Assembly: GCF_002860285.1 (NCBI RefSeq)
Contig: NZ_PGVF01000006.1
Coordinates: forward strand, 186,001-250,000
From: Bacillus sp. M6-12
Lineage (GTDB): Bacteria; Bacillota; Bacilli; Bacillales; DSM-1321
Length of the DNA stretch: 64,000 nt
Direction of reading: 5' to 3'
Of the stretch, positions 8,545 to 16,524 are shown piece after piece. Each line of letters starts with the position of its first letter. Position 1 is the stretch's first letter. Below the pieces are notes generated by a model that did not search any database, was not told where the DNA came from, and saw nothing but the letters and a program-made list of their open reading frames with translations. Both the position numbers and the translations under genes were made by a program.

Positions 8545-8982
8545 GTGGAGATTCAAAAGGTTGATAAAACAGGAATTAACAAAGTAAAAAACACTAATAA
8601 TGCGGTAACGGAAAGCATTTCTTTTCAAGAAGTGATCTCTAAAAACCGTCAGCAAATGATATACGACAAGATGACTAAGTTAGTGGACGAGATAGAAGAG
8701 CAGGGGAAAATCCTGGCTGAAAACCGGACTGTTGAGGACCTCCGAAAATATAAAAAAAAGGTAAAGCAATTTATGGAAGAGGCTGTTCAAAATGGGTTGC
8801 AGCTTGAGGAACAGCGGGGATTCAGCCGACGGGGCAGAACAAAGGTATATAAAATAGTTAAAGAAGTGGATAAAAAGCTGATTGACCTGACAAACGCAGT
8901 TCTTGACAAAGAGAAAAAGGGACTCGATATCCTTCAGACGGTTGGAGAAATCAAAGGTTTATTGATTAATATTTACACGTAA
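8545..8982 (+). CDS. yaaR: YaaR family protein (DUF327)
   Basis: A 145-residue all-helical, highly charged protein matching the YaaR/DUF327 family (segments MIYDKMTKLVDEIEEQGKIL and RGRTKVYKIVKEVDKKLIDL). Function is unknown. In B. subtilis the gene sits near tmk/holB close to the origin; here it lies between flagellin and flgM. GTG 8545 is chosen because GGGGAG lies eight bases upstream; GTG 8536 overlaps that SD. A terminator follows, so it forms its own unit. Confidence 0.8.
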   Translation: MEIQKVDKTGINKVKNTNNAVTESISFQEVISKNRQQMIYDKMTKLVDEIEEQGKILAENRTVEDLRKYKKKVKQFMEEAVQNGLQLEEQRGFSRRGRTKVYKIVKEVDKKLIDLTNAVLDKEKKGLDILQTVGEIKGLLINIYT

Positions 8983-9014
8983 AACTACTGGACATCTTAA
9001 CTGGTAGTTTTTTT
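8981..9014 (+). terminator. Rho-independent terminator after yaaR
   Basis: Arms AAAACTAC / GTAGTTTT with a T run, directly after the yaaR stop codon. Confidence 0.75.
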
Positions 9015-9072
9015 ATTAGAAAGGAAAAGAGACTTCCCCTTTGAGGAAAGAATTTACTACTTAAGACTTACT

Positions 9073-9098
9073 TAAATAATAATGATTCAAACCGATAT
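9073..9098 (+). promoter_or_regulatory. Sigma-D promoter of the flgM operon
   Basis: TAAA, 14 bases, then ACCGATAT: seven of eight bases of the sigma-D -10 consensus GCCGATAT. It lies 92 bases before the flgM ATG. A sigma-D promoter before flgM fits the known feedback loop in which FlgM inhibits sigma-D. Confidence 0.85.
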
Positions 9099-9189
9099 AT
9101 ATAACATCCAAATAAATAAACATCAGGTATTTATAAAATATATTACTTTATTGGGGGAACGGGGAAACAACTAAAAAGGGGTGGAAAAT

Positions 9190-9453
9190 ATGAAAATTAA
9201 TAATTTTAATCGTGTAAATTTAAACCCTTATATTAAGCAGGCTGAAAAGCTGGAAAAGGCAGAAAAAGCCGGTCGCAAGGATAAGGTGGAAATTTCTCCT
9301 GAAGCAAAGGAACTTCAGCAAGTAAGCCAGATTGAGCTGGAGCGTCAGGAGAAGGTAAAGAAAATCAGTGAACAAATCAAGGCGGGCGAATATGAAATTA
9401 AACCAGAAGAGATTGCCAGGAAACTATATGACTTTTGGAATAACTCATTATAG
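9190..9453 (+). CDS. flgM: FlgM, anti-sigma-D factor
   Basis: An 87-residue FlgM. The N-terminus KINNFNRVNLNPY matches the family, followed by a charged linker and KVEISPEAKELQQ at ~34-46, the C-terminal half that wraps sigma-D. ATG 9190 is chosen, with AAAGGGGTGG 6-15 bases upstream; GTG 9181 lies inside that SD. FlgM holds sigma-D inactive until the hook is finished. It is first in an operon with flgN, flgK and flgL. Confidence 0.92.
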   Translation: MKINNFNRVNLNPYIKQAEKLEKAEKAGRKDKVEISPEAKELQQVSQIELERQEKVKKISEQIKAGEYEIKPEEIARKLYDFWNNSL

Positions 9454-9465
9454 TGAGGGAGCCTA

Positions 9466-9960
9466 ATGGCCAGTCAAAATGCATCGCGGATTTTAGAGGA
9501 AATTTTGCTATTGCATAAAAGCATGAACCGGATTGCAAAGCAAAAATCTGACGCCGTTATCAAAGGGGATATAGAGGCATTAAAGTCGGTGCTTTCCAAG
9601 GAAAAGCTGCACATAAAGGCAATTGATCAAAAGAACCGTGAAATGAGAGAAATCTCGGCAGCACTTTTGTCAGGAGGCGGGGATATAGTAAACGACCCTA
9701 CTTTATCGGCTGTAATAGCGGTTTCCGCCGGGAACGAAAAAATGAACTTATCAAGGCTGAAAGTGGAACTTGAGACCGAGATAAGTGAATTGGCCCATCA
9801 AAATAAACTGAATCAGCAATTGCTTGAGCAGTCCCTGGACTTCATCCATCTGACAATGGATTTAATCCAGCCGGATCCGAATTCCTATACCTATGGCCAT
9901 CCTCAGGATTCCCCTCAATCGGTCCAAAGAGGGCAATCCATATTTGATTCAAAAGCATAA
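9466..9960 (+). CDS. flgN: FlgN, chaperone for FlgK and FlgL
   Basis: A 164-residue FlgN/YvyG family protein, predicted helical, with the long N-terminal helix LEEILLLHKSMNRIAKQKSD. It escorts the hook-junction proteins to the export gate. It starts 12 bases after flgM and sits 13 bases before flgK, whose product it should bind. Its C-terminal ~30 residues are proline/glutamine-rich and look unstructured. Confidence 0.88.
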   Translation: MASQNASRILEEILLLHKSMNRIAKQKSDAVIKGDIEALKSVLSKEKLHIKAIDQKNREMREISAALLSGGGDIVNDPTLSAVIAVSAGNEKMNLSRLKVELETEISELAHQNKLNQQLLEQSLDFIHLTMDLIQPDPNSYTYGHPQDSPQSVQRGQSIFDSKA

Positions 9961-9973
9961 CGGAGGTAATTAG

Positions 9974-12007
9974 ATGATTTCTACATTCCATGCCTTGGAA
10001 GTGGCCCGCAGAGGTATGCTTACCCAGCAGGCAGCCCTATTTACAACGGGCCATAATATCGCCAATGCCAATACTCCCGGGTACACGAGACAGCGTGTAA
10101 ATTTTGTTCAAACTGAACCATATCCTTCTGCCTCGATGAATCGCCCCCAAATTCCCGGACAGATGGGAACGGGAGTAAAAGCAGGAGATATTCAGCGTAT
10201 ACGTGATAGTTTTGTTGATATGCAATTCCGCGGCGAAAACAGTAAACTTGGTTTTTGGCAATCAAAAGCAGAATTGCTTTCGCAAATGGAAGATGTGATG
10301 AACGAGCAGACAGATACAGGATTGGCCGGCACAATGGACCAGTTTTGGGAAGGATTGCAGGACCTGGCTGTACAGCCACAAAATGACGGGGCAAGACGAG
10401 TTGTCAGGGAGCGCGGAATCACCCTGGCGAATACTTTTAATTACACGTACAACTCATTAAAAGCAATCCAAAAGGATTATCGAAGCGAGATCGACAATTC
10501 ACAGGATCAAATTAATTCCCTTTTGCGGCAAATTAATAACATCAATAAGCAGGTTGCTGATATTGAACCTCATGGATATTTGCCTAATGATTTGTATGAT
10601 GAAAGAGATCGGCTAATTGATGAATTGTCATCCATGATGAACATTAAAGTGGAGGCAAAAGCAACCGGTGGGAACTCATCGGCAAATGCTGAGGGGATAT
10701 TTGATATTTATTTAGCGACCTCCCAAGGGGATATTTTGACAGATTCAAACGTACCGCCCAACCAGATAAAGCTTGTCGACGCGACAGCCGGAAAAGCAAA
10801 TGGGATCCATATTATGTATGAAAATCGGGCTGTCCTGGACAGCCCGGTTACAAGCATTAAATTTTTCGAGCTGAAGCAGAATGAATCAGGATTCATGAGT
10901 CCGGCTACCGATACAGATGCCGACAATGATGCAAGTCCAGTATATAAGCTTACTCAATTTACTGACTTAAACGCGTCTGGGAAGCTAAAAGGCTACATAG
11001 AGGGTTACGGGTATAAATCTGACCCGACACCTGCCGATTCGACAAATGGCGACGACATCGTTAAAGGCCTTTACAATGATATGCTGGCTGACCTGGATGA
11101 AATGGCCTATACCTTCGCTTCCCATTTTAACTTGGTTCACCGGTCCGGGTGGAGTTTAAATGAAATCTGGAATGGTGCTTCAAATGATAAAGCCTTCTTT
11201 TCTTTTGGGGGTGCGGCGCCAAGCGACAGCAATCCGAAGGGAGCTGCCGCAAATTTAAAGGTAGCTGATGCGATTTTAGATGATGTCGAGAATATTGCAG
11301 CCGCTGCAGAGGGCAATGTCATTGCAGGCAGCATGATCCGTAACCCGGTTGCAGCAGGAACAGTAGGCAATGTATCCATTACCGGTATTTATGAACCTGA
11401 AAGTGCGCCTGCGTCGTTTACGAATGCTAAAGAAATTAAAGTTGTTGTTAAGTTTACTACAGATAACCAATGGACATACGAGTTAAAGGGCATTGATAGT
11501 AATGGAGCAGAAATAGCAACGGCAACCCAAACTGGAAGCTTCACCGGGAAAAATCCGGAAAAAGTGTTTGGGGTTACATTGGATCCTTCAAAAATCTCAT
11601 CCCAGCAAAACGGGGATACCTGGACCTACACATTTTCAGCAAGTGGAGTTAAATCAAGTGACGAGGCATTTATCGGAAATGGTTCAAATGCCTTGGAACT
11701 TTCCAAAGTTAAGGATGCGATGCTCGACTATGGCGGCGATTTAACCAATGTCCAATCCTTCTATCAGGGCATGATCGGCAGGCTCGGTGATAATTCTTCC
11801 GAGGCGCTCAGGATGAGCAAGACAGCCGGTGTTTTAAAGGATTCTGTCGAGCAAAGAAGGATGTCGATCAGCAACGTATCCCTTGATGAAGAAATGACAA
11901 ATATGATTAAATTCCAGCATGCTTATAACGCTGCAGCCAGAAATATCACCCTGGTTGATGAAATGCTTGATAAAATCATCAACGGTATGGGCGTTGGTGG
12001 AAGATAG
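9974..12007 (+). CDS. flgK: FlgK, hook-filament junction protein 1
   Basis: A 677-residue FlgK. The N-terminus FHALEVARRGMLTQQAALFTTGHNIANANTPGYTRQ-type rod/hook signature and the C-terminus (ISNVSLDEEMTNMIKFQHAY, ending in DEMLDKIINGMG) are conserved. B. subtilis FlgK has 507 residues; the extra ~170 lie in the central exposed part (about residues 230-560). SD GGAGG precedes the ATG. FlgK forms the first junction ring between hook and filament. Confidence 0.95.
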   Translation: MISTFHALEVARRGMLTQQAALFTTGHNIANANTPGYTRQRVNFVQTEPYPSASMNRPQIPGQMGTGVKAGDIQRIRDSFVDMQFRGENSKLGFWQSKAELLSQMEDVMNEQTDTGLAGTMDQFWEGLQDLAVQPQNDGARRVVRERGITLANTFNYTYNSLKAIQKDYRSEIDNSQDQINSLLRQINNINKQVADIEPHGYLPNDLYDERDRLIDELSSMMNIKVEAKATGGNSSANAEGIFDIYLATSQGDILTDSNVPPNQIKLVDATAGKANGIHIMYENRAVLDSPVTSIKFFELKQNESGFMSPATDTDADNDASPVYKLTQFTDLNASGKLKGYIEGYGYKSDPTPADSTNGDDIVKGLYNDMLADLDEMAYTFASHFNLVHRSGWSLNEIWNGASNDKAFFSFGGAAPSDSNPKGAAANLKVADAILDDVENIAAAAEGNVIAGSMIRNPVAAGTVGNVSITGIYEPESAPASFTNAKEIKVVVKFTTDNQWTYELKGIDSNGAEIATATQTGSFTGKNPEKVFGVTLDPSKISSQQNGDTWTYTFSASGVKSSDEAFIGNGSNALELSKVKDAMLDYGGDLTNVQSFYQGMIGRLGDNSSEALRMSKTAGVLKDSVEQRRMSISNVSLDEEMTNMIKFQHAYNAAARNITLVDEMLDKIINGMGVGGR

Positions 12008-12022
12008 GCAGGTAGATAAAAA

Positions 12023-13168
12023 ATGCGTATTACACAAACAATGCTTACCAACAGTAACCTCCGGTATATTAGCCAGAATTATGACCGTTTGGGGAAGCTC
12101 CAGGATCAAATCATGTCCGGCAAGAAAATTTCAAGGCCTTCCGATGACCCGGTTGTCGCTATGAAAGGATTAAGATATCGGACACAAGTAACGGAAGTTA
12201 AACAGTTTAAGAGGAATTTGAATGAGGGGTATAACTGGATGGATAATGCCGATTCAGCTCTTGACCAATCGGGTCAGGTGCTCCAGCGAATCCGGGAACT
12301 GACTGTACAGGCCTCCAACGATAGCTATGATCCAACAGCCAGGGGAAATATCGCAAAAGAAATTTCAAGACTGCAGGAGCATCTCGTTGCCTTAGCCAAT
12401 ACAAAAGTTGCCGACAACTTCATTTTCAATGGAACGAATACAGCAGCATCTCCTATCAATACCAATCAGTTCAATATAGATTATGATACTTTTGTTGATA
12501 ATGTTGCGACACCACAAACGGGTTTTAATGTGGCAGATTATGTTGTAAGCTATCGAGGAGAAACCTATAAATATAATGGAACAAATTTCGAGTCCGCTTT
12601 TGGCAGTACTATTACACTAGAAACCTCACCAGGCAAATTTGAACATTCTTATACGGATAAGTTAGAATACAAGGATGGTGAGGAAGTTACAGTAACTGAA
12701 GAATTGAATAGCAATGCTATTGTGATATCCAATAAAGATGCTGTGTCCACTAATACAGAGGATGTTGTCATTGAAGTTATGAAGGGCGTGACCATACCTA
12801 TCAGCGTAAGGGGCCAGGAAGCTTTTTCGGTTGATTTATTCAGTGGCATCGAATCGATTAAAAAAATGCTGACGGACCCGACTTCAAAGGGAGCTGAAAT
12901 AACAAAATCCCTAGATTTCATTGACGGGTATGCAAACAGCATGGTCTCCATGAGAGCCGAGCTTGGTGCACAGCTGAACCGTGTCGAAATGGTCGAAAAC
13001 CGGCTGCTCCAGCAAGAGGTCGTTGCCGAAAAAACCCTTTCCGACAATGAGGACATTGACTTTGAACAGGCGCTCATTAACCTGCAAATACAGGAAAGTA
13101 TCCATAAAGCATCACTATCCGTTGGCGCGAGGCTCATCCAGCCGACATTAATGGATTTCCTAAGATAA
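12023..13168 (+). CDS. flgL: FlgL, hook-filament junction protein 3
   Basis: A 381-residue FlgL. The flagellin-like N-terminus MRITQTMLTNSNLRYISQNY and SGKKISRPSDDPV, and a C-terminus ending in ASLSVGARLIQPTLMDFLR, mark it clearly. It is longer than the 298-residue B. subtilis protein, with the extra length in the middle (about residues 140-280). SD is weak (AGGCAGG). It is last in the flgM operon, followed by a terminator. Confidence 0.94.
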   Translation: MRITQTMLTNSNLRYISQNYDRLGKLQDQIMSGKKISRPSDDPVVAMKGLRYRTQVTEVKQFKRNLNEGYNWMDNADSALDQSGQVLQRIRELTVQASNDSYDPTARGNIAKEISRLQEHLVALANTKVADNFIFNGTNTAASPINTNQFNIDYDTFVDNVATPQTGFNVADYVVSYRGETYKYNGTNFESAFGSTITLETSPGKFEHSYTDKLEYKDGEEVTVTEELNSNAIVISNKDAVSTNTEDVVIEVMKGVTIPISVRGQEAFSVDLFSGIESIKKMLTDPTSKGAEITKSLDFIDGYANSMVSMRAELGAQLNRVEMVENRLLQQEVVAEKTLSDNEDIDFEQALINLQIQESIHKASLSVGARLIQPTLMDFLR

Positions 13169-13193
13169 GCTATCCGTATTGGATAGCTTTTTT
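13167..13193 (+). terminator. Rho-independent terminator after flgL
   Basis: A 9-bp perfect hairpin AAGCTATCC / GGATAGCTT with a T run, just past the flgL stop. Confidence 0.9.
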
Positions 13194-13246
13194 CTTATAT
13201 AGGCGTCTATAATTAAATTAATAAACTGAAAGAAATGGTGAAAATA

Positions 13247-13699
13247 ATGAAAATACTTACAAAATACCATGAAGAAACTGAAATAGAAGAGTCAAAGATT
13301 ATTCAATTTGAGCAAGGAATTCCAGGCTTCAGTGATGAACAAAAATTTTATATCCTGCCATTTGCCGAGGATGGATCGTTTTCAATTATGCAATCCGTTC
13401 AGACTCCGGCTCTTGCTTTTGTAATCGTCAGCCCGTTTACCTTTTTCCCAGACTACTCATTTAAACTTTCTGATCAAAATAAAGAGGCCTTGCAAATTGT
13501 AAAAGAAGACGATGTATCAGTTTATGTAATCCTTACCATTCAAGAGCCGTTCCAAAAAACAACAGCAAACCTGCAAGGCCCCCTGGTGATAAATGCAGAG
13601 AAAAAATTAGGGAGACAGGTTCTGTTAAATGATTCTCTCTACAAGACAAAACATCTGCTCTTTTCTCCATCAGCCTCTGAAGCCAAGGAGGAGAAATGA
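13247..13699 (+). CDS. fliW: FliW, flagellar assembly factor and CsrA antagonist
   Basis: A 150-residue FliW. Family features include [20 protein letters not shown], then EQGIPGF at ~24-30 and FPDYSFKLS near 76. FliW binds CsrA and flagellin in turn: free flagellin takes FliW away so CsrA can block hag translation. The ATG at 13247 matches the family N-terminus; an in-frame ATG at 13235 is also possible, and neither has a strong SD. A -10-like TATAAT lies at 13208. csrA follows with a one-base TGATG overlap. Confidence 0.93.
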   Translation: MKILTKYHEETEIEESKIIQFEQGIPGFSDEQKFYILPFAEDGSFSIMQSVQTPALAFVIVSPFTFFPDYSFKLSDQNKEALQIVKEDDVSVYVILTIQEPFQKTTANLQGPLVINAEKKLGRQVLLNDSLYKTKHLLFSPSASEAKEEK

Positions 13700-13926
13700 T
13701 GCTAGTTTTAACAAGAAAATTAAATCAGTCTATTAAAATCGGTGATGATATAGAAATTAAGATTCTTGATATTGACGGAGAACAAATCAAAATTGGCATA
13801 GACGCACCAAAGCATATCGAAATACATAGAAAAGAAATCTATCTCGCCAATCAAGAAGAAAATAACAGTGCGAAAAACGCTACATTAGAACTTTTAGAAA
13901 AACTGAACAACCAGATGAAAAAATAA
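13699..13926 (+). CDS. csrA: CsrA, RNA-binding translational repressor
   Basis: A 75-residue CsrA starting [20 protein letters not shown], with the [18 protein letters not shown] core that forms the RNA-binding strands. The SD AAGGAGG lies seven bases before ATG 13699; the adjacent ATG at 13696 is less well spaced. It represses hag by binding its leader; two matching sites are seen at 14037-14050 and 14061-14069. Confidence 0.95.
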   Translation: MLVLTRKLNQSIKIGDDIEIKILDIDGEQIKIGIDAPKHIEIHRKEIYLANQEENNSAKNATLELLEKLNNQMKK

Positions 13927-13944
13927 AATTATAGGAAAAATTTC

Positions 13945-13971
13945 TAAAGAATAAAAATATCATGTCGATAT
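13945..13971 (+). promoter_or_regulatory. Sigma-D promoter of hag
   Basis: TAAA, 15 bases, then GTCGATAT: a near-perfect sigma-D promoter giving a leader of roughly 100 bases before hag. Confidence 0.85.
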
Positions 13972-13992
13972 ATCTAATATAGACAAGAGAAT

Positions 13993-14012
13993 ACTGAGGC
14001 GGCCGACTCAGT
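13993..14012 (+). promoter_or_regulatory. 5' stem-loop in the hag leader
   Basis: ACTGAG / CTCAGT with an eight-base GC-rich loop, near the expected 5' end of the hag mRNA. It may protect the transcript or help present the CsrA sites. Confidence 0.5.
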
Positions 14013-14036
14013 CATTAATCTTGTTTTAAAAATTAA

Positions 14037-14069
14037 CCACATGGATGTGGGTATTTATTTCAAGGAGGA
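14037..14069 (+). promoter_or_regulatory. Two CsrA-binding sites in the hag leader
   Basis: The upstream site is a perfect hairpin CCACA-TGGA-TGTGG (14037-14050), which exposes GGA in a four-base loop, the ideal CsrA target. The second site, CAAGGAGGA (14061-14069), is the hag Shine-Dalgarno itself. A dimer bridging both would block ribosome entry, as known for B. subtilis hag. Confidence 0.8.
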
Positions 14070-14077
14070 AATAAATC

Positions 14078-15214
14078 ATGATTATCAATCATAACTTATC
14101 TGCGATGAACTCTCATCGTCAATTGGGAATGAACCAAACAAATTCAGCAAAATCAATGGAGAAGCTTTCTTCGGGTCTCCGCATCAACCGTGCTGGTGAC
14201 GATGCTGCAGGTCTGGCAATCTCCGAAAAAATGCGCGGACAGGTTCGCGGTTTAAACCAGGCACAGCGTAATGCTCAGGATGGTATCTCTTTAATCCAAA
14301 CTGCCGAGGGTGCATTGAGCGAAACTCACTCTATCCTTCAACGTATGCGTGAACTTGCTACTCAAGCTTCCAACGATACAAACACCGATCAAGATCGTCA
14401 AGAGCTTCAAAAAGAGTTAAACCAATTAACATCTGAAATCAACCGTATTGGTAACAATACTGAATTTAACCAAAAGAAACTTCTTAACGGTTCTCAATCA
14501 CTAGACGCTGGTAGCCGAGTTGCAACAGCTGGTAATACAACTAGCGGTAACGGTTTACACTTACAAGTGGGGGCTAACTCTATCCAAAACTTCACTGTTG
14601 ATATTTTTGACATGCGTGCAGAAGCTTTAGGCGTAGCAGGTACTGCTAGTGGAGGTAACGCAAAACTCGATAATGCACCTGGATCGTCTGCCCATGGTGT
14701 GAAAAATGATTGGGTAACTGGTGGAACAGCTGGAACAGAAAGTTACTACTCAGCAAGCGGCGCAAAAGTAGATGGAGCTAATAGAGTATTAACCGAAAAT
14801 GGTACTACTATCAGTGCGGAATTAGTAGCAAAATCAGCTGATGCAAAATTTGCTTCAGGAGCTGCAAATGCTCTTACAGATAGAGGTAACGCAACAGGTG
14901 CTTCCGTAGTGGCATTAGATATTCGTAACCATAAAAAAGCAACTGCTGCCATCTCTGTAATCGATGCAGCAATCAACCAAGTATCTGCTGAACGTTCAAA
15001 ACTTGGGGCGTTCCAAAACCGTTTAGAACATACAATTAGTAACTTAGGTAACTCTTCAGAGAACCTGCAAGCTGCAGAATCTCGCGTCCGTGATGTAGAT
15101 ATGGCTGCTGAGATGATGAAATTCACTAAGGATAACATACTATCTCAAGCTTCTCAAGCTATGTTGGCTCAAGCTAATCAACGTCCACAATCAGTATTAC
15201 AATTACTTGGATAA
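14078..15214 (+). CDS. hag: Hag, major flagellin
   Basis: A 378-residue flagellin with full D0/D1 domains: MIINHNLSAMNSHRQLGMNQ at the start, SSGLRINRAGDDAAGLAISE, and a C-terminus ending SQAMLAQANQRPQSVLQLLG. The variable region (about residues 165-285) is Gly/Ala/Thr-rich and is the likely glycan carrier. B. subtilis Hag has 304 residues. It has its own sigma-D promoter, CsrA-controlled leader and terminator, as expected for the main filament protein. Confidence 0.96.
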   Translation: MIINHNLSAMNSHRQLGMNQTNSAKSMEKLSSGLRINRAGDDAAGLAISEKMRGQVRGLNQAQRNAQDGISLIQTAEGALSETHSILQRMRELATQASNDTNTDQDRQELQKELNQLTSEINRIGNNTEFNQKKLLNGSQSLDAGSRVATAGNTTSGNGLHLQVGANSIQNFTVDIFDMRAEALGVAGTASGGNAKLDNAPGSSAHGVKNDWVTGGTAGTESYYSASGAKVDGANRVLTENGTTISAELVAKSADAKFASGAANALTDRGNATGASVVALDIRNHKKATAAISVIDAAINQVSAERSKLGAFQNRLEHTISNLGNSSENLQAAESRVRDVDMAAEMMKFTKDNILSQASQAMLAQANQRPQSVLQLLG

Positions 15215-15226
15215 TCTTTATAATAG

Positions 15227-15258
15227 AAGAGACTCTAGTATATCTAGAGTCTCTTTTA
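15227..15258 (+). terminator. Rho-independent terminator of hag
   Basis: A 12-bp perfect hairpin AAGAGACTCTAG / CTAGAGTCTCTT with a short loop and T tail. Confidence 0.92.
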
Positions 15259-15379
15259 AATTTGGTTCTATACTAAATCTTCGGTTTGAAAGGCCTTTAT
15301 AGGCAAAATAAAAGCAATTACAAGATCTCTCTTTAAAATGATAGTTGACTGGACTCTCATCGAAAAGGAGATTTCGTAA

Positions 15380-15590
15380 ATGCACTCGCGTTCTACCACA
15401 ACATTACTTGATTTAGAAGAAGTGGATGTGTTATCACCTCGAAGAAACGGACATTCACCTGGAAATTAATATCAATACGACTTACAAGGTCTGTCTATGT
15501 TGTTGTCAGGAGGAGACTTGTTCCATCCATGATTACCGAATCCAAAAAGTCAGAGATTTAAAGATTTATGAAAAGTTTTGCTTCATGTAA
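15380..15590 (+). pseudogene. ISL3-family transposase N-terminal remnant, frameshifted
   Basis: AAGGAG then ATG opens a frame reading MHSRSTTTLLDLEEVDVL, which shifts and continues in another frame as HLEETDIHLEININTTYK, then VCLCCQEETCSIHDYRIQ and KVRDLKIYEKF before a stop. The cysteine pairs, HDYR and QKVRDLKI are hallmarks of the N-terminal zinc finger of ISL3-type transposases. The catalytic part is missing, so this is an inactive fragment. It marks the left edge of the AT-rich glycosylation island. Confidence 0.72.
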
Positions 15591-15839
15591 ACTCCTATAT
15601 AGAGATGGTCAAGAAGGTCAAGAAGATTGAGTTATATATATATGATAATGAACATTATAGATTCTACTCTAATAAAGCACAATTAAGAGTTCAAGTATTC
15701 TTAAATACTATACTAATAGATGATTAATCGAAGGCAGTCCTATCTTTCTTTAATATAAAGGAGCAGATTCATGCTTTTTTTTTTGAAATAAAGGGGTAAA
15801 TAGTAAATATTACCTTGTGGTACTAAATATATAAACCAC
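15591..15839 (+). other. Gene-free AT-rich stretch with possible further IS debris
   Basis: No intact gene. A short reading (KKIELYIYDNEHYRFYSNK, about 15616-15672) faintly resembles the C-terminal end of IS3-family transposases, but it is too short and diverged to be sure. The rest shows nothing beyond AT-rich sequence. Confidence 0.3.
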
Positions 15840-15867
15840 TTAATACAATTATTATTTAACCGATAAT
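15840..15867 (+). promoter_or_regulatory. Candidate sigma-D-type promoter of the glycosylation island
   Basis: TTAA, 14 bases, then AACCGATAAT, the same -10 sequence and spacing as the promoter at 1653. The -35 is one base off TAAA. It lies 38 bases before the next gene. Confidence 0.45.
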
Positions 15868-15905
15868 ATAACTATAAAGTTCGACATAAAATCGGAGGTT
15901 TCGAT

Positions 15906-16505
15906 ATGAAACTTATTATAAATGAAACAATTTTTAAATTTAATAATGATATTTCTTCATTGCAGGACGTTATAGATACTATAGAGAATTACTTTTCTCA
16001 ATCAGAAAAATACCTAGATTATATAATTATAGATGGTGTTGAAATATATTATGAATTTGAAGCTTCCATAGCTGAATCAATTGATAGTATACAACTAGTT
16101 GAAGTAAAGGAAAAAAACAAAAAAGATTTACTAGCTGAGTTGCTTTTAACTATTGAATCGTATATTAAAAGAGCTCTTCCAGAGATAGAACATCTGGCAA
16201 ATGAATATTATCAAGGGGCAACATCAGAATCTTGGAATAGTTTTACCCAATTATTAGAGGCGCTAAATTGGATGTATGACGCAATTCTTAGAATAAACGA
16301 ATCCGAATATACCAATGACGGTTTAAGAGTAGCTTTAATTCAAATACAAAAAGAGTTATCTAATTTAGAAGAAGCTGTAAAGTCGGAAGACCATGTTTCT
16401 ATAGCTGATATAATACAATACGAGATAATGCCCATAATAAACACAATCAATGAAAGTGTTACTAAAATAATTAATGAAGAAGGGCTTCGTGAAGGAGTTA
16501 ACTAA
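15906..16505 (+). CDS. Uncharacterised protein at the head of the glycosylation island
   Basis: A 199-residue acidic protein not recognised with confidence. The first ~65 residues look like a small alpha/beta domain (strands LIINETIFKF, YIIIDGVEIYY, SIQLVEVKE); the remaining ~130 are helical, with a middle section WNSFTQLLEALNWMYDAIL. There is no signal peptide or membrane helix. SD GGAGG lies nine bases before the ATG. It precedes the PseB-like dehydratase and Maf genes, so a role in flagellin modification or filament protein handling is plausible but unproven. Confidence 0.6.
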   Translation: MKLIINETIFKFNNDISSLQDVIDTIENYFSQSEKYLDYIIIDGVEIYYEFEASIAESIDSIQLVEVKEKNKKDLLAELLLTIESYIKRALPEIEHLANEYYQGATSESWNSFTQLLEALNWMYDAILRINESEYTNDGLRVALIQIQKELSNLEEAVKSEDHVSIADIIQYEIMPIINTINESVTKIINEEGLREGVN

Positions 16506-16524
16506 GGAAAGTAGTGAAAGTGAG

